Shown here: positions 6,398 to 14,403 of the stretch, in pieces
How the letters are laid out: each line of letters begins with the position of its first letter
How positions within the stretch are numbered: the stretch's first letter is position 1
Origin: an uncultured Bacteroidia bacterium
GTDB lineage: Bacteria; Bacteroidota; Bacteroidia; Bacteroidales; ML635J-15
Direction: 5' to 3'
DNA: 64,000 nucleotides
Assembly (NCBI GenBank): GCA_902800045.1
Contig: CADCCZ010000005.1
Span: 62,001 to 126,000, forward strand
The notes under the pieces: generated by a model
The model's input: the letters and a program-made list of their open reading frames with translations, nothing else
What the model was told of the DNA's origin: nothing
Databases searched by the model: none
Position numbers and translations under genes: made by a program

Positions 6398-8473
6398 TTA
6401 TATTTCCTTCAAACCAATTGATTTGAGATAATTGTATGTACTATCGTAAAATTCAGGCAGTCTTGTATGGTCATCCTTATTACCCTCAGGAACACAGATT
6501 ACCATACCTTGACGAGCACGAGTAAGTAATACTCTATATGCATTTAATTGATAAAGCTTACGTTCTTCTTTATTTATACGATTCCACCTATTTCCTCCAT
6601 TAAACTCATAAAAATCCCACCGACCATCATTATAACGTAAATCACCGTCCCAGACCAAACAAGTCCAATCCAGTTCTAATCCTTGTATATCGAATTCACT
6701 CGCTGCATCTTCCAAAAACAATGAAGAACGCACATCGTCAATATCATCCAAAAACCAATGCACAGTATCTGGTTTGCATCGAACATCAATTGCTAAAGGT
6801 TTCAATCTATACGCTTTTGAAGACACCAGCATTCCGTACCTTTCATTACCTCTTGCTTTTTCACGCAACCACAGTTTTGCAATATTAATATCTCTTGTCA
6901 AGACTATTGGATAACGATCTTTTATCTTCGCATAATTTTCTATTACACAATCAATATTACAATCTAATAAATGGTGAACCATATTCGACAAGCTTTCGGC
7001 TCTAAAAGAACGCATAGAAACAGCCAAATGTAAGTCTTTCGAATATGTCACATTAGAATTTTTAGATAGCATGTCTTCTATCTTACCTTCTGCATATTCT
7101 TTTGCTGATAGTTGGTTAGATATGTATACTCGCCATTCTGGGAAAGTTTCATTCATAGCTCTAACCCATTCGCCAATACCTGCTTCTCCTGTATTAATTT
7201 CTTGTCCTCCTCCGACAAGACAAACAATTACAGCCCAATCTTTTCGCTGATCTAACGACCATATAAGAAATTCACCTTCTGACATAGGGAAATTTTGTAT
7301 TCCTTTTTTTCGCTTTAGCCAACTTGAAAGATGCTCTTGATCCCATGAACGTTGAGCCTCATCAAAAATTGCGATATTTTCAACTTCAGCATAACCTGCG
7401 GTCTTATCTTTCAACTCTTTCTCGGGGTCAATCTCAATCTTCTTTCCAACAATAGGAGTGCGCAATTTCTGAAGCATATTATCGCGATATCGATGAATGA
7501 TTTGTATAAACTGACTTACTTCTCGCCGCGCATCTGTAATATTATATTTTTCTCCTAGTTCGTTTTTCTGTCGCTTCCTATCTCTAGCCAAAGCCTCTGT
7601 CAACACACTTACCAAAGGTCCGTTCCCCGACAAATATACTGCTAAATCAGGATTTTCCCCTTCTTCATGTGATAATTGCTTGATAGCAACATTTAAACCT
7701 ACCAATGTTTTTCCTGCCCCTGGCACTCCCGTCACAAAGCAAATACTTTTCCCTCCGCGTGATTTAGTTTCGCGAATAACTTTCAGAACATAATCAGTTG
7801 TTCTATCCAATTGTTCTCCTTCTGCTTCATGGCGCGTTATCTCATCGACACTATGTTGTGAATATAATGCGCTTGCAGCCTCTATGATAGTTGGCGTAGG
7901 AGCATAGCGGCTCTTTACCCAATCTCTCATCGGAACATCGCCTGCATATTTAGGAATAGATTGTTCAATAACCAGTTTTAAAACACCTGACAATCCTTCA
8001 GAGTTGGTCATTAATGGTTCATATATACCATCATTATAATGCGACAACTTAAGTTCTGAATATGAATCCTTACTGTCTGTTGCAATCAAGATAGGAACAA
8101 TAAATCTATCAGCACTGCCTTGATGAAAATTCTTCAAATCAAGAGCATAATCCATCACTTGATCTACATCTTGATGGTTAAAAACAGTTTGGCCTGCCTT
8201 AAATTCAAGAATAAACACACGCTCTCGAAGCAAAATGACCACATCTATTCTCTTTCCTAAACGAGGGATTGTATATTCAAAGATTACCCAACCGTCTTCG
8301 CTTTTATATAACGCTAGCACATCCTTTAAAAGTGCTATTTCCTCTTTCCATGCGAACTTTTGAGTATCTCCTGTATCGTACTCATCATTCCCCGCTAATA
8401 TCCCAAATATTTCAAGTTCATTTTGCTGAAGAAAATCGCGTATGGAATTTCTATAGAAAAAGCGTTCATTCAT
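6398..8473 (-). CDS. DUF2075 nuclease-helicase
   Basis: A 691-residue protein with two parts. The N-terminal third has a PD-(D/E)xK-like nuclease signature (RIDVVILL, then VFILEFKAGQ near residues 95-130), probably cutting nucleic acid. The rest is a superfamily 1-type DUF2075 helicase: Walker A GVPGAGKTLVGLN near residue 245, Walker B-like IAIFDEAQRSWDQ, and a C-terminal motif VLLTRARQGMVI typical of UvrD/DUF2075 helicases. The frame stays open to a GTG at 8530, but the promoter element TATTTTTG lies at 8520-8527 inside that extension, so the ATG at 8473 (MNERFFYRNS) is chosen. It leads a two-gene operon with the NUDIX gene. Relatives occur in defence islands; the function here is unproven. 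Confidence 0.88.
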   Translation of the reverse strand: MNERFFYRNSIRDFLQQNELEIFGILAGNDEYDTGDTQKFAWKEEIALLKDVLALYKSEDGWVIFEYTIPRLGKRIDVVILLRERVFILEFKAGQTVFNHQDVDQVMDYALDLKNFHQGSADRFIVPILIATDSKDSYSELKLSHYNDGIYEPLMTNSEGLSGVLKLVIEQSIPKYAGDVPMRDWVKSRYAPTPTIIEAASALYSQHSVDEITRHEAEGEQLDRTTDYVLKVIRETKSRGGKSICFVTGVPGAGKTLVGLNVAIKQLSHEEGENPDLAVYLSGNGPLVSVLTEALARDRKRQKNELGEKYNITDARREVSQFIQIIHRYRDNMLQKLRTPIVGKKIEIDPEKELKDKTAGYAEVENIAIFDEAQRSWDQEHLSSWLKRKKGIQNFPMSEGEFLIWSLDQRKDWAVIVCLVGGGQEINTGEAGIGEWVRAMNETFPEWRVYISNQLSAKEYAEGKIEDMLSKNSNVTYSKDLHLAVSMRSFRAESLSNMVHHLLDCNIDCVIENYAKIKDRYPIVLTRDINIAKLWLREKARGNERYGMLVSSKAYRLKPLAIDVRCKPDTVHWFLDDIDDVRSSLFLEDAASEFDIQGLELDWTCLVWDGDLRYNDGRWDFYEFNGGNRWNRINKEERKLYQLNAYRVLLTRARQGMVICVPEGNKDDHTRLPEFYDSTYNYLKSIGLKEI

Positions 8474-8519
8474 AAAATTAGCACTTATATACCCGATTCT
8501 GTAGTTAGTATTTATGGCA

Positions 8520-8527
8520 CAAAAATA
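8520..8527 (-). promoter_or_regulatory. Promoter of the DUF2075-NUDIX operon, -7 element TATTTTTG
   Basis: TAnnTTTG match on the minus strand, 47 bp upstream of the chosen ATG. It rules out the longer GTG-started frame. Confidence 0.6.
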
Positions 8528-8740
8528 CACACTTTCATTATGAGCACAAGTTTTCGCTTCCGTTACTTTTCAACAATTTTATATCTTTTCTATTGCAATA
8601 ATATACGATCATCCAACAATCCATCTAGACTAGTCACCATTAGCATTATATCTTGGGAAACTTTCCTCAAAACAAAAAAAACACTTATTCCGTTTTTTGG
8701 TGAAAGGATGAAAGTTACACAAATTGTTAAATCGCAGTTT

Positions 8741-9931
8741 CTAGTCATCCTGGGTGAGCAATTTCTGCAGTTGTTCTTCCGAAGGCAGAAGGCTACGAAT
8801 TTCATCTTTTGTCTTGTAAGTGGCAACACCCATTGGGTTTTCATATCCTTGAATAAGGAACTCTACAAACGGCTTGCTTGCCGTCTTGCAAAGAACAATT
8901 CCTATGCTTGGATTTTCAAATGGCTTCTTAACCTCACTATCCAAAATGCGCAAGTAGGCACTCAACTGACCAAGATATGCAGGTTTAAAATCCCCAAATT
9001 TGAGTTCAACGCAAACAAGTGCCGCCAACTCACGGTTGTAAAACAGAAGGTCTGGAAATTGTTCTACACCAAACTTCTCTAAATGGTACTGATTGCCCAC
9101 AAATGTAAAATCCCTGCCGAAAGTCATAATGAAATCTTTCACATTCTGAACAATCTTTTGCTCTAACACCCGCTCATCCACATCCTCCTTGCTGCGAGCA
9201 TCAAGTTCTTCCATATTTACAAAGTCAAGCAGATAGTTGTCCTTGAACATTTCTATGGCTTTCAATGCTGACACCTTATTTGATATTGTCTGTATGAAAT
9301 TGTTAGGTATCAATGCGTTATGATGATAAACATCAGCCTTCAACTCTTCAATAAGGCGGTCTTTGCTCCAATGGTTCTCTGCTGCCTTTTTGATGTAAAA
9401 AATTCGTTCTTCAAGACTATTCGTCTTTAAAAGTATTTCGTAATGATGAGAAAATCCAATAGAAAAAAAGAGTTCCCAAGTCAAATTGTTCACAGCTAGC
9501 GAACGATTTGTAAGTATATCAGTTTTTAGAATACGAGAATCGTAATCTAATTCGTCCACCGCCAGTGGACGAATTGCAAGAGTTTGTGTACCAACGGATT
9601 CCTGTTTATTCTCCAAATCGTCCACCAATAGTGGACTATTTAGAAATTCTCATCCTTCATAAAAAGTACGCATGCGCTTTATTGCTGTCGACGAGAACCC
9701 TCTCAGCCCAGGCAATTCTTTCTGCAATTGTTGGCTGATATGTTCAATTGCTCCTGTGCCCCATGCTCCTGTGCGGGTATGTTCTGAAACATAACGACCT
9801 ATACCATAATAGAGAGAAAGCAGTTCGCGATTTGCCTCACTCGCCACTTTATGCTGGCTTTTCAGAATGGCAGTCTTTATAATCTGTACATCCTTACTTA
9901 ATATCTGTATATCTTTATTCTTTTGCGTCAT
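8741..9931 (-). pseudogene. YhcG/DUF1016-family nuclease interrupted by one in-frame TGA
   Basis: DUF1016 (YhcG) proteins have an N-terminal DNA-binding domain and a C-terminal PD-(D/E)xK nuclease, and are linked to restriction-modification and defence loci. Residues 1-93 (start MTQKNKDIQILSKDVQIIKT) are the N-terminal domain, ending IKRMRTFYEG and then TGA at 9650-9652. Without any frame change the reading continues EFLNSPLLVDDLENK and gives the rest of the family, including the nuclease signature FPDLLFYNRELAALVCVELK. So a single nonsense codon, plausibly TGG (Trp) to TGA, splits an otherwise complete ~395-residue gene. The variable linker holds three short repeats (SPLLVDDL, RPLAVDEL, RSLAVNNL). 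It could be a true pseudogene, two cooperating pieces, or a sequencing error. Confidence 0.8.
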
Positions 9932-9980
9932 TCCTTAAATAATACTTTCACAACCGCGAGTCTTGACAAACGATACAATT

Positions 9981-10208
9981 TCATGCGTTCAATACTCCTT
10001 TCTCCTTCATGTAGTCGGTTAAATCTTCCATTAGATAACGCGAACTGAATGTATGCAACACATCGTATGAGGGAACTATGTAACCATATAGTATACCGGA
10101 TTCTTTCAACCGTCTATATATTTCTTGCTGCGACAAATTCAATGTCTGCGAAAGTTTTCCTATGCAATATGTAACAAACTCTAATGTCTTTTTATCCATA
10201 TTCGTCAT
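9981..10208 (-). CDS. DUF3791 domain-containing small protein
   Basis: 75 residues: MTNMDKKTLEFVTYCIGKLS, then NLSQQEIYRRLKESGILYGYI and a C-terminal SRYLMEDLTDYMKEKG. This matches DUF3791, a helical family usually encoded next to a DUF3990 protein as a presumed toxin-antitoxin pair. No DUF3990 partner is seen here, so it may be an orphan. The second Met (MDKKTLEF) is an alternative start. It is upstream of and on the same strand as the broken YhcG gene, with a TATCTTTG promoter. Confidence 0.75.
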   Translation of the reverse strand: MTNMDKKTLEFVTYCIGKLSQTLNLSQQEIYRRLKESGILYGYIVPSYDVLHTFSSRYLMEDLTDYMKEKGVLNA

Positions 10209-10245
10209 TATACAGTTACAAAATTATAGCTACATCTATACTTTG

Positions 10246-10253
10246 CAAAGATA
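10246..10253 (-). promoter_or_regulatory. Promoter of the DUF3791 gene, -7 element TATCTTTG
   Basis: TAnnTTTG match, 38 bp upstream of the start codon. A second match, TAATTTTG, lies at 10219-10226 but leaves almost no leader. Confidence 0.5.
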
Positions 10254-10292
10254 AGCAAAATATTGAAAAAAGTTGTCAATAATTCATTTTTC

Positions 10293-10961
10293 TCAATACA
10301 TCTCCATCGCGTATTCCACGGCCTTATTCAACAGCGAGTTGAACTCGTAGGTGCGACGGAGGTCGGAAACGACCTTATCGACGAAATTGCTGTCGAGGAT
10401 GTACGACTCGTCGATTGGCTTTTCAATGAGAAAACTTTTGAGCTTGTAGTATTCGGAAAATTCGTCGTCGGCATCGAAGCCTGCGGGAATCTTCTTGAGC
10501 GAATCGTCCCACGAAAGCGAAAAGCCCTTGGCACTGCGTATGGCCTTGTCGAAGTTCTTGCCGTTGAGCATAATCTCCTCGCGCACACTCTTCACTATGC
10601 GAGGTTCGGGACACCAAAGCCCAGCACATATAAAATAGCTCACATTGGGCTCTATATGAACATAATAGCCCGAATAACCACTCTTCTTGCCGTGAGGACA
10701 GACATAGGTGCCAATGTGCTGCTTGTAGGGCGTCTTGTCGTGCGAAAAGCGCAGGTCGCGATAAATGCGATAGGTACAGTCCTTCACCTGCAAGCCGGCC
10801 ACCGACTTGTCGAAACTTGCAATGCCATCGATAAGACGCTGCGAAAAGTCGTTATGTACGGCAAGCATCTCCTTGTACTGCTGCTTGTGAGCATCGAACC
10901 ACGGCTTGTTGTTGTTCTGCTGCAGTTCCTTGAAAAAATCCAGAACACGTTTCATTGTCAA
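10293..10961 (-). CDS. DUF2461 (TIGR02453) family protein
   Basis: 222 residues that match the DUF2461 family throughout. The N-terminus is VLDFFKELQQNNNKPWFDAH, followed by the conserved YRDLRFSHDKTPYKQHIG and a GYYVHIEPN motif near residue 105. These proteins are single-domain and cytosolic with no known biochemical activity. It stands alone: the DUF3791 gene downstream has its own promoter, and glyA upstream is divergent. Only a weak promoter-like TATCTTTC lies in front of it. Family assignment is firm, function unknown. Confidence 0.9.
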   Translation of the reverse strand: MTMKRVLDFFKELQQNNNKPWFDAHKQQYKEMLAVHNDFSQRLIDGIASFDKSVAGLQVKDCTYRIYRDLRFSHDKTPYKQHIGTYVCPHGKKSGYSGYYVHIEPNVSYFICAGLWCPEPRIVKSVREEIMLNGKNFDKAIRSAKGFSLSWDDSLKKIPAGFDADDEFSEYYKLKSFLIEKPIDESYILDSNFVDKVVSDLRRTYEFNSLLNKAVEYAMEMY

Positions 10962-11006
10962 AAATTTTGCGAAAGATAAGGAAATTTTTCAAAATTTTTG
11001 GTTTCT

Positions 11007-11060
11007 ATGGGCTAACGCCCGTTTGAATGCTTGCGGCGTTTCATGTGCTACGCACGTTTA
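11007..11060 (-). repeat. Mini-hairpin array, locus 1 (three units)
   Basis: Units are GGGCTAACGCCC, GCTTGCGGC and GTGCTACGCAC separated by GTTTGAAT or GTTTCAT. On the minus strand the loops read GTTA, a degenerate CAA-like form and GTA, each preceded by AAAC. Confidence 0.55.
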
Positions 11061-11097
11061 TGAGTTTGAATGTTTCTAAGTTTATGGGTTTAAAACC

Positions 11098-11210
11098 AAC
11101 TGAAACAATTTCAAACCATTTCAAACAACTTCAAACAACCTCAAACAACTTCAAACCATCTGAAACAACCTCAAACAACCTCAAACAACCTCAAACAACC
11201 TCAAACCTAG
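11098..11210. repeat. CTCAAACAAC tandem repeat upstream of glyA
   Basis: About eleven copies of a 10-bp unit (CTCAAACAAC or TTCAAACAAC, with some CCAT variants). The plus strand is almost free of G. Such arrays can change length by slippage; this one lies about 50 bp upstream of the glyA promoter. Confidence 0.7.
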
Positions 11211-11243
11211 AAACCCTGAAACATTTATTTTTTTGAATCCTCA

Positions 11244-11268
11244 TTGTGACAAATAATTATTACATTTG
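11244..11268 (+). promoter_or_regulatory. glyA promoter (TTG ... TACATTTG)
   Basis: The -7 element TACATTTG is at 11261-11268 with TTGTGAC starting at 11244. The predicted leader is about 30 nt. Confidence 0.5.
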
Positions 11269-11305
11269 CCGAAAATTTTTAAAACACATATTAAAATAAA
11301 ATATC

Positions 11306-12586
11306 ATGGTTAGAGATGAACAAATTTTCGACCTTATAAAGAAGGAAAGAGAAAGACAGATGAAGGGCATCGAGCTCATCGCATCGGAAAACTTTGTTAG
11401 CGACCAGGTAATGGAAGCTATGGGTTCGGTAATGACAAACAAGTACGCTGAAGGTTATCCAGGAAAACGTTACTACGGTGGTTGCGAAGTTGTTGACCAG
11501 AGCGAAACCCTCGCTATCGAAAGACTGAAAAAGATTTTCGGCGCTTGCTGGGCAAATGTACAGCCGCACTCGGGCGCACAGGCAAACATGGCTGTTTTCC
11601 TTGCATGCCTCAACGTTGGCGACACCTTCCTCGGTCTTAACCTCGCACACGGCGGACACCTTTCACACGGTTCACCAGTAAATATGTCGGGCATCAACTA
11701 CAAGGCATTGGAATACAACGTAAAGGAAAGCGACGGTCGCGTTGACTACGACCAGCTCGAACGCGTTGCTCGCGAAAACAAGCCGAAACTCATCATCGCT
11801 GGTGCTTCTGCTTATAGCCGCGAATGGGATTACGCTCGCATCCGCAAGGTTGCCGACGAAATCGGTGCTATCTTTATGGTTGATATGTCGCACCCTGCAG
11901 GTCTTATCGCTGCCGGTTTGCTCGAAAACCCAGTTAAGTATGCTCACATCGTAACAACAACTACTCACAAGACTCTCCGTGGTCCTCGTGGTGGTGTCAT
12001 CATGATGGGTCAGGACTTCCCGAATCCTTGGGGCAAGAAGACTCCAAAGGGCGAAGTTAAGATGATGTCGGCATTGCTCGACTCTGCAGTATTCCCAGGC
12101 TGCCAGGGCGGTCCGTTGGAGCACGTTATCGCTGCTAAGGCTGTTGCTTTCGGCGAAGCTCTCACTCCAGAATTCAAGGAATACCAGAAGCAGGTTAAGA
12201 AGAATGCTGCTGCTTTGGCAGACGCTTTCATGGCTAAGGGCTACAAGATTGTCAGCGGCGGTACCGACAACCACTCGATGCTTGTTGACCTCCGCACCAA
12301 GTTCCCGGAACTCACCGGTAAGGTTGCTGAAAAGGCTCTCGTTGCTGCCGACATCACAACCAACAAGAACATGGTTCCTTTCGATACCCGCAGCCCGTTC
12401 CAGACCTCAGGTTTGCGTTTCGGAACTCCGGCTATCACCACCCGTGGCGTAAAGGAAGACAAGATGGCTGTTATCGTTGACCTCATCGACCGCGTTCTCT
12501 GCGATCCCGAAAACGAAAAGGTTATCGCCGAAGTTCGCGCCGAAGTCAACAAGATGATGGCAAACTACCCGCTTTTCGCATGGTAG
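11306..12586 (+). CDS. glyA: Serine hydroxymethyltransferase
   Basis: PLP enzyme that interconverts serine and glycine while loading one-carbon units on tetrahydrofolate. 426 residues, the usual length. Family landmarks: [20 protein letters not shown] near residue 20, [15 protein letters not shown], the substrate-binding [16 protein letters not shown], and the PLP-lysine motif [14 protein letters not shown] near residue 225. Codon use is strongly biased toward GCT, GTT and CTC, as in highly expressed genes, and unlike the AT-rich accessory genes. It is a single-gene unit with its own promoter and a strong terminator. Confidence 0.98.
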   Translation: MVRDEQIFDLIKKERERQMKGIELIASENFVSDQVMEAMGSVMTNKYAEGYPGKRYYGGCEVVDQSETLAIERLKKIFGACWANVQPHSGAQANMAVFLACLNVGDTFLGLNLAHGGHLSHGSPVNMSGINYKALEYNVKESDGRVDYDQLERVARENKPKLIIAGASAYSREWDYARIRKVADEIGAIFMVDMSHPAGLIAAGLLENPVKYAHIVTTTTHKTLRGPRGGVIMMGQDFPNPWGKKTPKGEVKMMSALLDSAVFPGCQGGPLEHVIAAKAVAFGEALTPEFKEYQKQVKKNAAALADAFMAKGYKIVSGGTDNHSMLVDLRTKFPELTGKVAEKALVAADITTNKNMVPFDTRSPFQTSGLRFGTPAITTRGVKEDKMAVIVDLIDRVLCDPENEKVIAEVRAEVNKMMANYPLFAW

Positions 12587-12610
12587 GAAATAAAAATGAT
12601 TACAAATATA

Positions 12611-12636
12611 AAGCCGCGTAAATGCGGCTTTTTTTG
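12611..12636 (+). terminator. glyA terminator
   Basis: AAGCCGC and GCGGCTT form the stem, followed by a run of T. It lies 25 bp after the stop codon. Confidence 0.85.
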
Positions 12637-12661
12637 TAAATTATTGCAATCGCAATAAGAT

Positions 12662-12757
12662 ACATTCCGCCAAAATATTTTTCAAATTTCAGCGGAATCT
12701 ATATTTCCAAACATACATTCCGCTGATATTCAATATGAATTTCAGCGGAATCTTTTT
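12662..12757. repeat. AAA-cassette direct repeat, left copy
   Basis: Two palindromic blocks, each opening with ATTCCGC and closing with GCGGAAT, about 35 bp per block. This copy follows the 3' end of the ATPase gene. Confidence 0.7.
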
Positions 12758-12762
12758 TAATA

Positions 12763-14181
12763 TTATACAAATAAATCGTTTAATATCAAATTGTTATCTA
12801 AAATTTGAGAATGAGAATTAGGTAAAACACCCTGCGTAGTTACCATTGTAAGAAATACAGACTTGCCAGTTTCGTTTTCTTCAATGAAAGTTTCAACCTT
12901 GTTGTTGAGATTTTTCTCGTAGGCTGCAGTTATAGAATAAGGTTTGTTCGTCCATTTCATCTCGCAAAGCGTTATGGAATTGTCGTTCCTGTCAATGACA
13001 AGGTCGATTTGCGCACCACCATCTTGTTTGTTACTGCGCCACGAATATACATTTGTGATTACTCCCGAAATGCCCAGTCCTTGCTTTATCTGCCTTACAT
13101 GCGCCAGACATAGTTGTTCAAACGCATACCCAATCCACGCATTGCGCAATGAAGACCGCATATTTTTCGACCAAAATTCTTCTTCGTTAATCTTGCGCTC
13201 CCAAATGAAATTCAAGTAAAACAATGTGTAGAAATCAACCAGTTGGAACAAAGCGGTCTTCTTTTTCTTGTCAAATGGCGTATAGCAACGAATGAAACCA
13301 CAGTTTTCCAAGTCAGCCAAAGCCTTCGTGAATGTTCCGCCGTCAGCCACCTTCAAGCCTTTGACAATCTCATCACGCGAAAGGCCTTTTTTCTTTGTTC
13401 CAAGCAGTTCGACTATACCTATATACAATTTGAAATTTGTAAACAGCGACGCATAAAGGTTGTTGAACTCACCTCGGAGTATGGCGTTCTGCCTAAAGAA
13501 TAGGAAATCTACATTTTTTGCAAGGCTCATAGCTGGGTCAAGCAGACTTAAATAATATGGTACGCCACCAAAAATCATGTAACATTCGGCAATCATCGCC
13601 CGTCCCCAGCGGAATTTCCGTGATTTCAGATAAAGTTCTGTTTCCTTGAGTGTAAAAGGTTCGAGACGTATGCGCAATGTGATTCGGTTGTGCAGTCCAC
13701 CGCGATTGTTTATCAGCTTGTCCATCATCCACGATGTTGCCGAACCGCAAACTACAAGCATAATGTCCTTGCGTGCCGATGCCCAGTTGTTCCAGAAATG
13801 CTCGAACGCAGACATAAATACAGCATCAGTTTTATCCATCCATGGCAGCTCATCAAGAAAAATGACTTTTTTCCGTGACTTTGGCAAGGCAACTATTAGT
13901 CTTTTCAGTTCACCAAATGCCTCCTGCCACGATGCAATTTCGGCGACATCGGCAAGACCTTGTTCTCGCAAAGCATTGGCAAATCCGACCAGCTGTTCGC
14001 GTCTAGAAGCATTCATCATTGCTGCATACTGGAAATCAATTTTCCGGAAAGCATTCCTGACCAAAAAGGTTTTTCCAACCCTGCGACGACCATAAACTGC
14101 TACAAATTCCGACTGTTTGGACCCGTAGTAACGAGCCAACTGTCTCAATTCCAGCTCTCGACCGACAATCATTGCATTCAT
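12763..14181 (-). CDS. AAA-family ATPase with DUF234-type C-terminal domain
   Basis: 472 residues. Residues 1-60 contain GRELELRQLARYYGSK and Walker A GRRRVGKTFL. Walker B is VIFLDELPWMD near residue 113, and a sensor-like LVVCGSATSWMMD follows. The C-terminal half has the helical/nuclease-like DUF234 region (QIDLVIDRNDNSITLCEMKW, an ExK pattern of PD-(D/E)xK folds). Proteins of this type are abundant and often multicopy in Bacteroidales and archaea, and their role is unknown. The gene is bracketed by long direct repeats, and the right-hand repeat abuts its promoter (14201-14208), so the palindromes could be its operators. Start MNAMIVGREL at 14181; the second Met is possible. Confidence 0.9.
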   Translation of the reverse strand: MNAMIVGRELELRQLARYYGSKQSEFVAVYGRRRVGKTFLVRNAFRKIDFQYAAMMNASRREQLVGFANALREQGLADVAEIASWQEAFGELKRLIVALPKSRKKVIFLDELPWMDKTDAVFMSAFEHFWNNWASARKDIMLVVCGSATSWMMDKLINNRGGLHNRITLRIRLEPFTLKETELYLKSRKFRWGRAMIAECYMIFGGVPYYLSLLDPAMSLAKNVDFLFFRQNAILRGEFNNLYASLFTNFKLYIGIVELLGTKKKGLSRDEIVKGLKVADGGTFTKALADLENCGFIRCYTPFDKKKKTALFQLVDFYTLFYLNFIWERKINEEEFWSKNMRSSLRNAWIGYAFEQLCLAHVRQIKQGLGISGVITNVYSWRSNKQDGGAQIDLVIDRNDNSITLCEMKWTNKPYSITAAYEKNLNNKVETFIEENETGKSVFLTMVTTQGVLPNSHSQILDNNLILNDLFV

Positions 14182-14200
14182 ACTAATTCTATTTATGCCA

Positions 14201-14208
14201 CAAAGGTA
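14201..14208 (-). promoter_or_regulatory. AAA ATPase promoter, -7 element TACCTTTG
   Basis: TAnnTTTG match on the minus strand, 20 bp upstream of the ATG. The right terminal repeat begins 14 bp further upstream and covers the -33 region. Confidence 0.6.
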
Positions 14209-14221
14209 AAAATATTTTTCA

Positions 14222-14313
14222 ACATTCCGCCAAAATATTTTTCAAATTTCAGCGGAATCTATACTTTAAAACACACATTCCGCTAATATTCAATATAGAT
14301 TTCAGCGGAATCT
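14222..14313. repeat. AAA-cassette direct repeat, right copy
   Basis: Same orientation as the left copy and about 90% identical by eye. The two palindromic blocks (ATTCCGC...GCGGAAT) are conserved, and most differences fall in the spacers. Confidence 0.7.
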
Positions 14314-14403
14314 TTTTAATACAATTATACTCAACTGATTTATTAGCAATAAGATACAGATTTATAACTTATAAAAAACGGGGTTATTAAATGCTATTTT
14401 GCA

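Larger units (their letters stand above)
10962..11305. other. Intergenic DUF2461/glyA: hairpin units, tandem repeat, glyA promoter
   Basis: No gene. Holds a short hairpin array (11007-11060), a C/A-rich tandem repeat (11098-11210) and the glyA promoter. Confidence 0.7.
12652..14358. mobile_element. Putative AAA-ATPase cassette with long terminal direct repeats
   Basis: The outer 13-bp direct repeat GCAATAAGATACA lies at 12652-12664 and 14346-14358. Inside it are two ~95-bp direct repeats (12662-12757 and 14222-14313) that differ at about 8-9 positions, and between them one gene, an AAA ATPase. No transposase or integrase is present. The 13-bp repeats would be target-site duplications if this is an insertion; the preferred site would be between glyA and dxr. 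An alternative is a decayed tandem array of AAA genes, each with a conserved upstream element. Confidence 0.45.

Noticed and set aside
6398..8530. Longer GTG-started form of the DUF2075 gene
   Set aside because: The TAnnTTTG promoter element lies inside the extra 19 codons, so the ATG at 8473 is the better start.
9628..9652. General use of UGA as a sense codon
   Set aside because: All other genes use TGG for Trp and many end in TGA without fusing to a neighbour, so only this gene is affected.
4320..10253. Prophage or integrative element as the source of the accessory island
   Set aside because: No integrase, phage structural genes, relaxase or attachment-site pair was found; the island may be older or fragmentary.
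10962..11305. Glycine riboswitch upstream of glyA
   Set aside because: The leader is only about 30 nt and holds no glycine-aptamer-like motifs; the long upstream part is tandem repeats.
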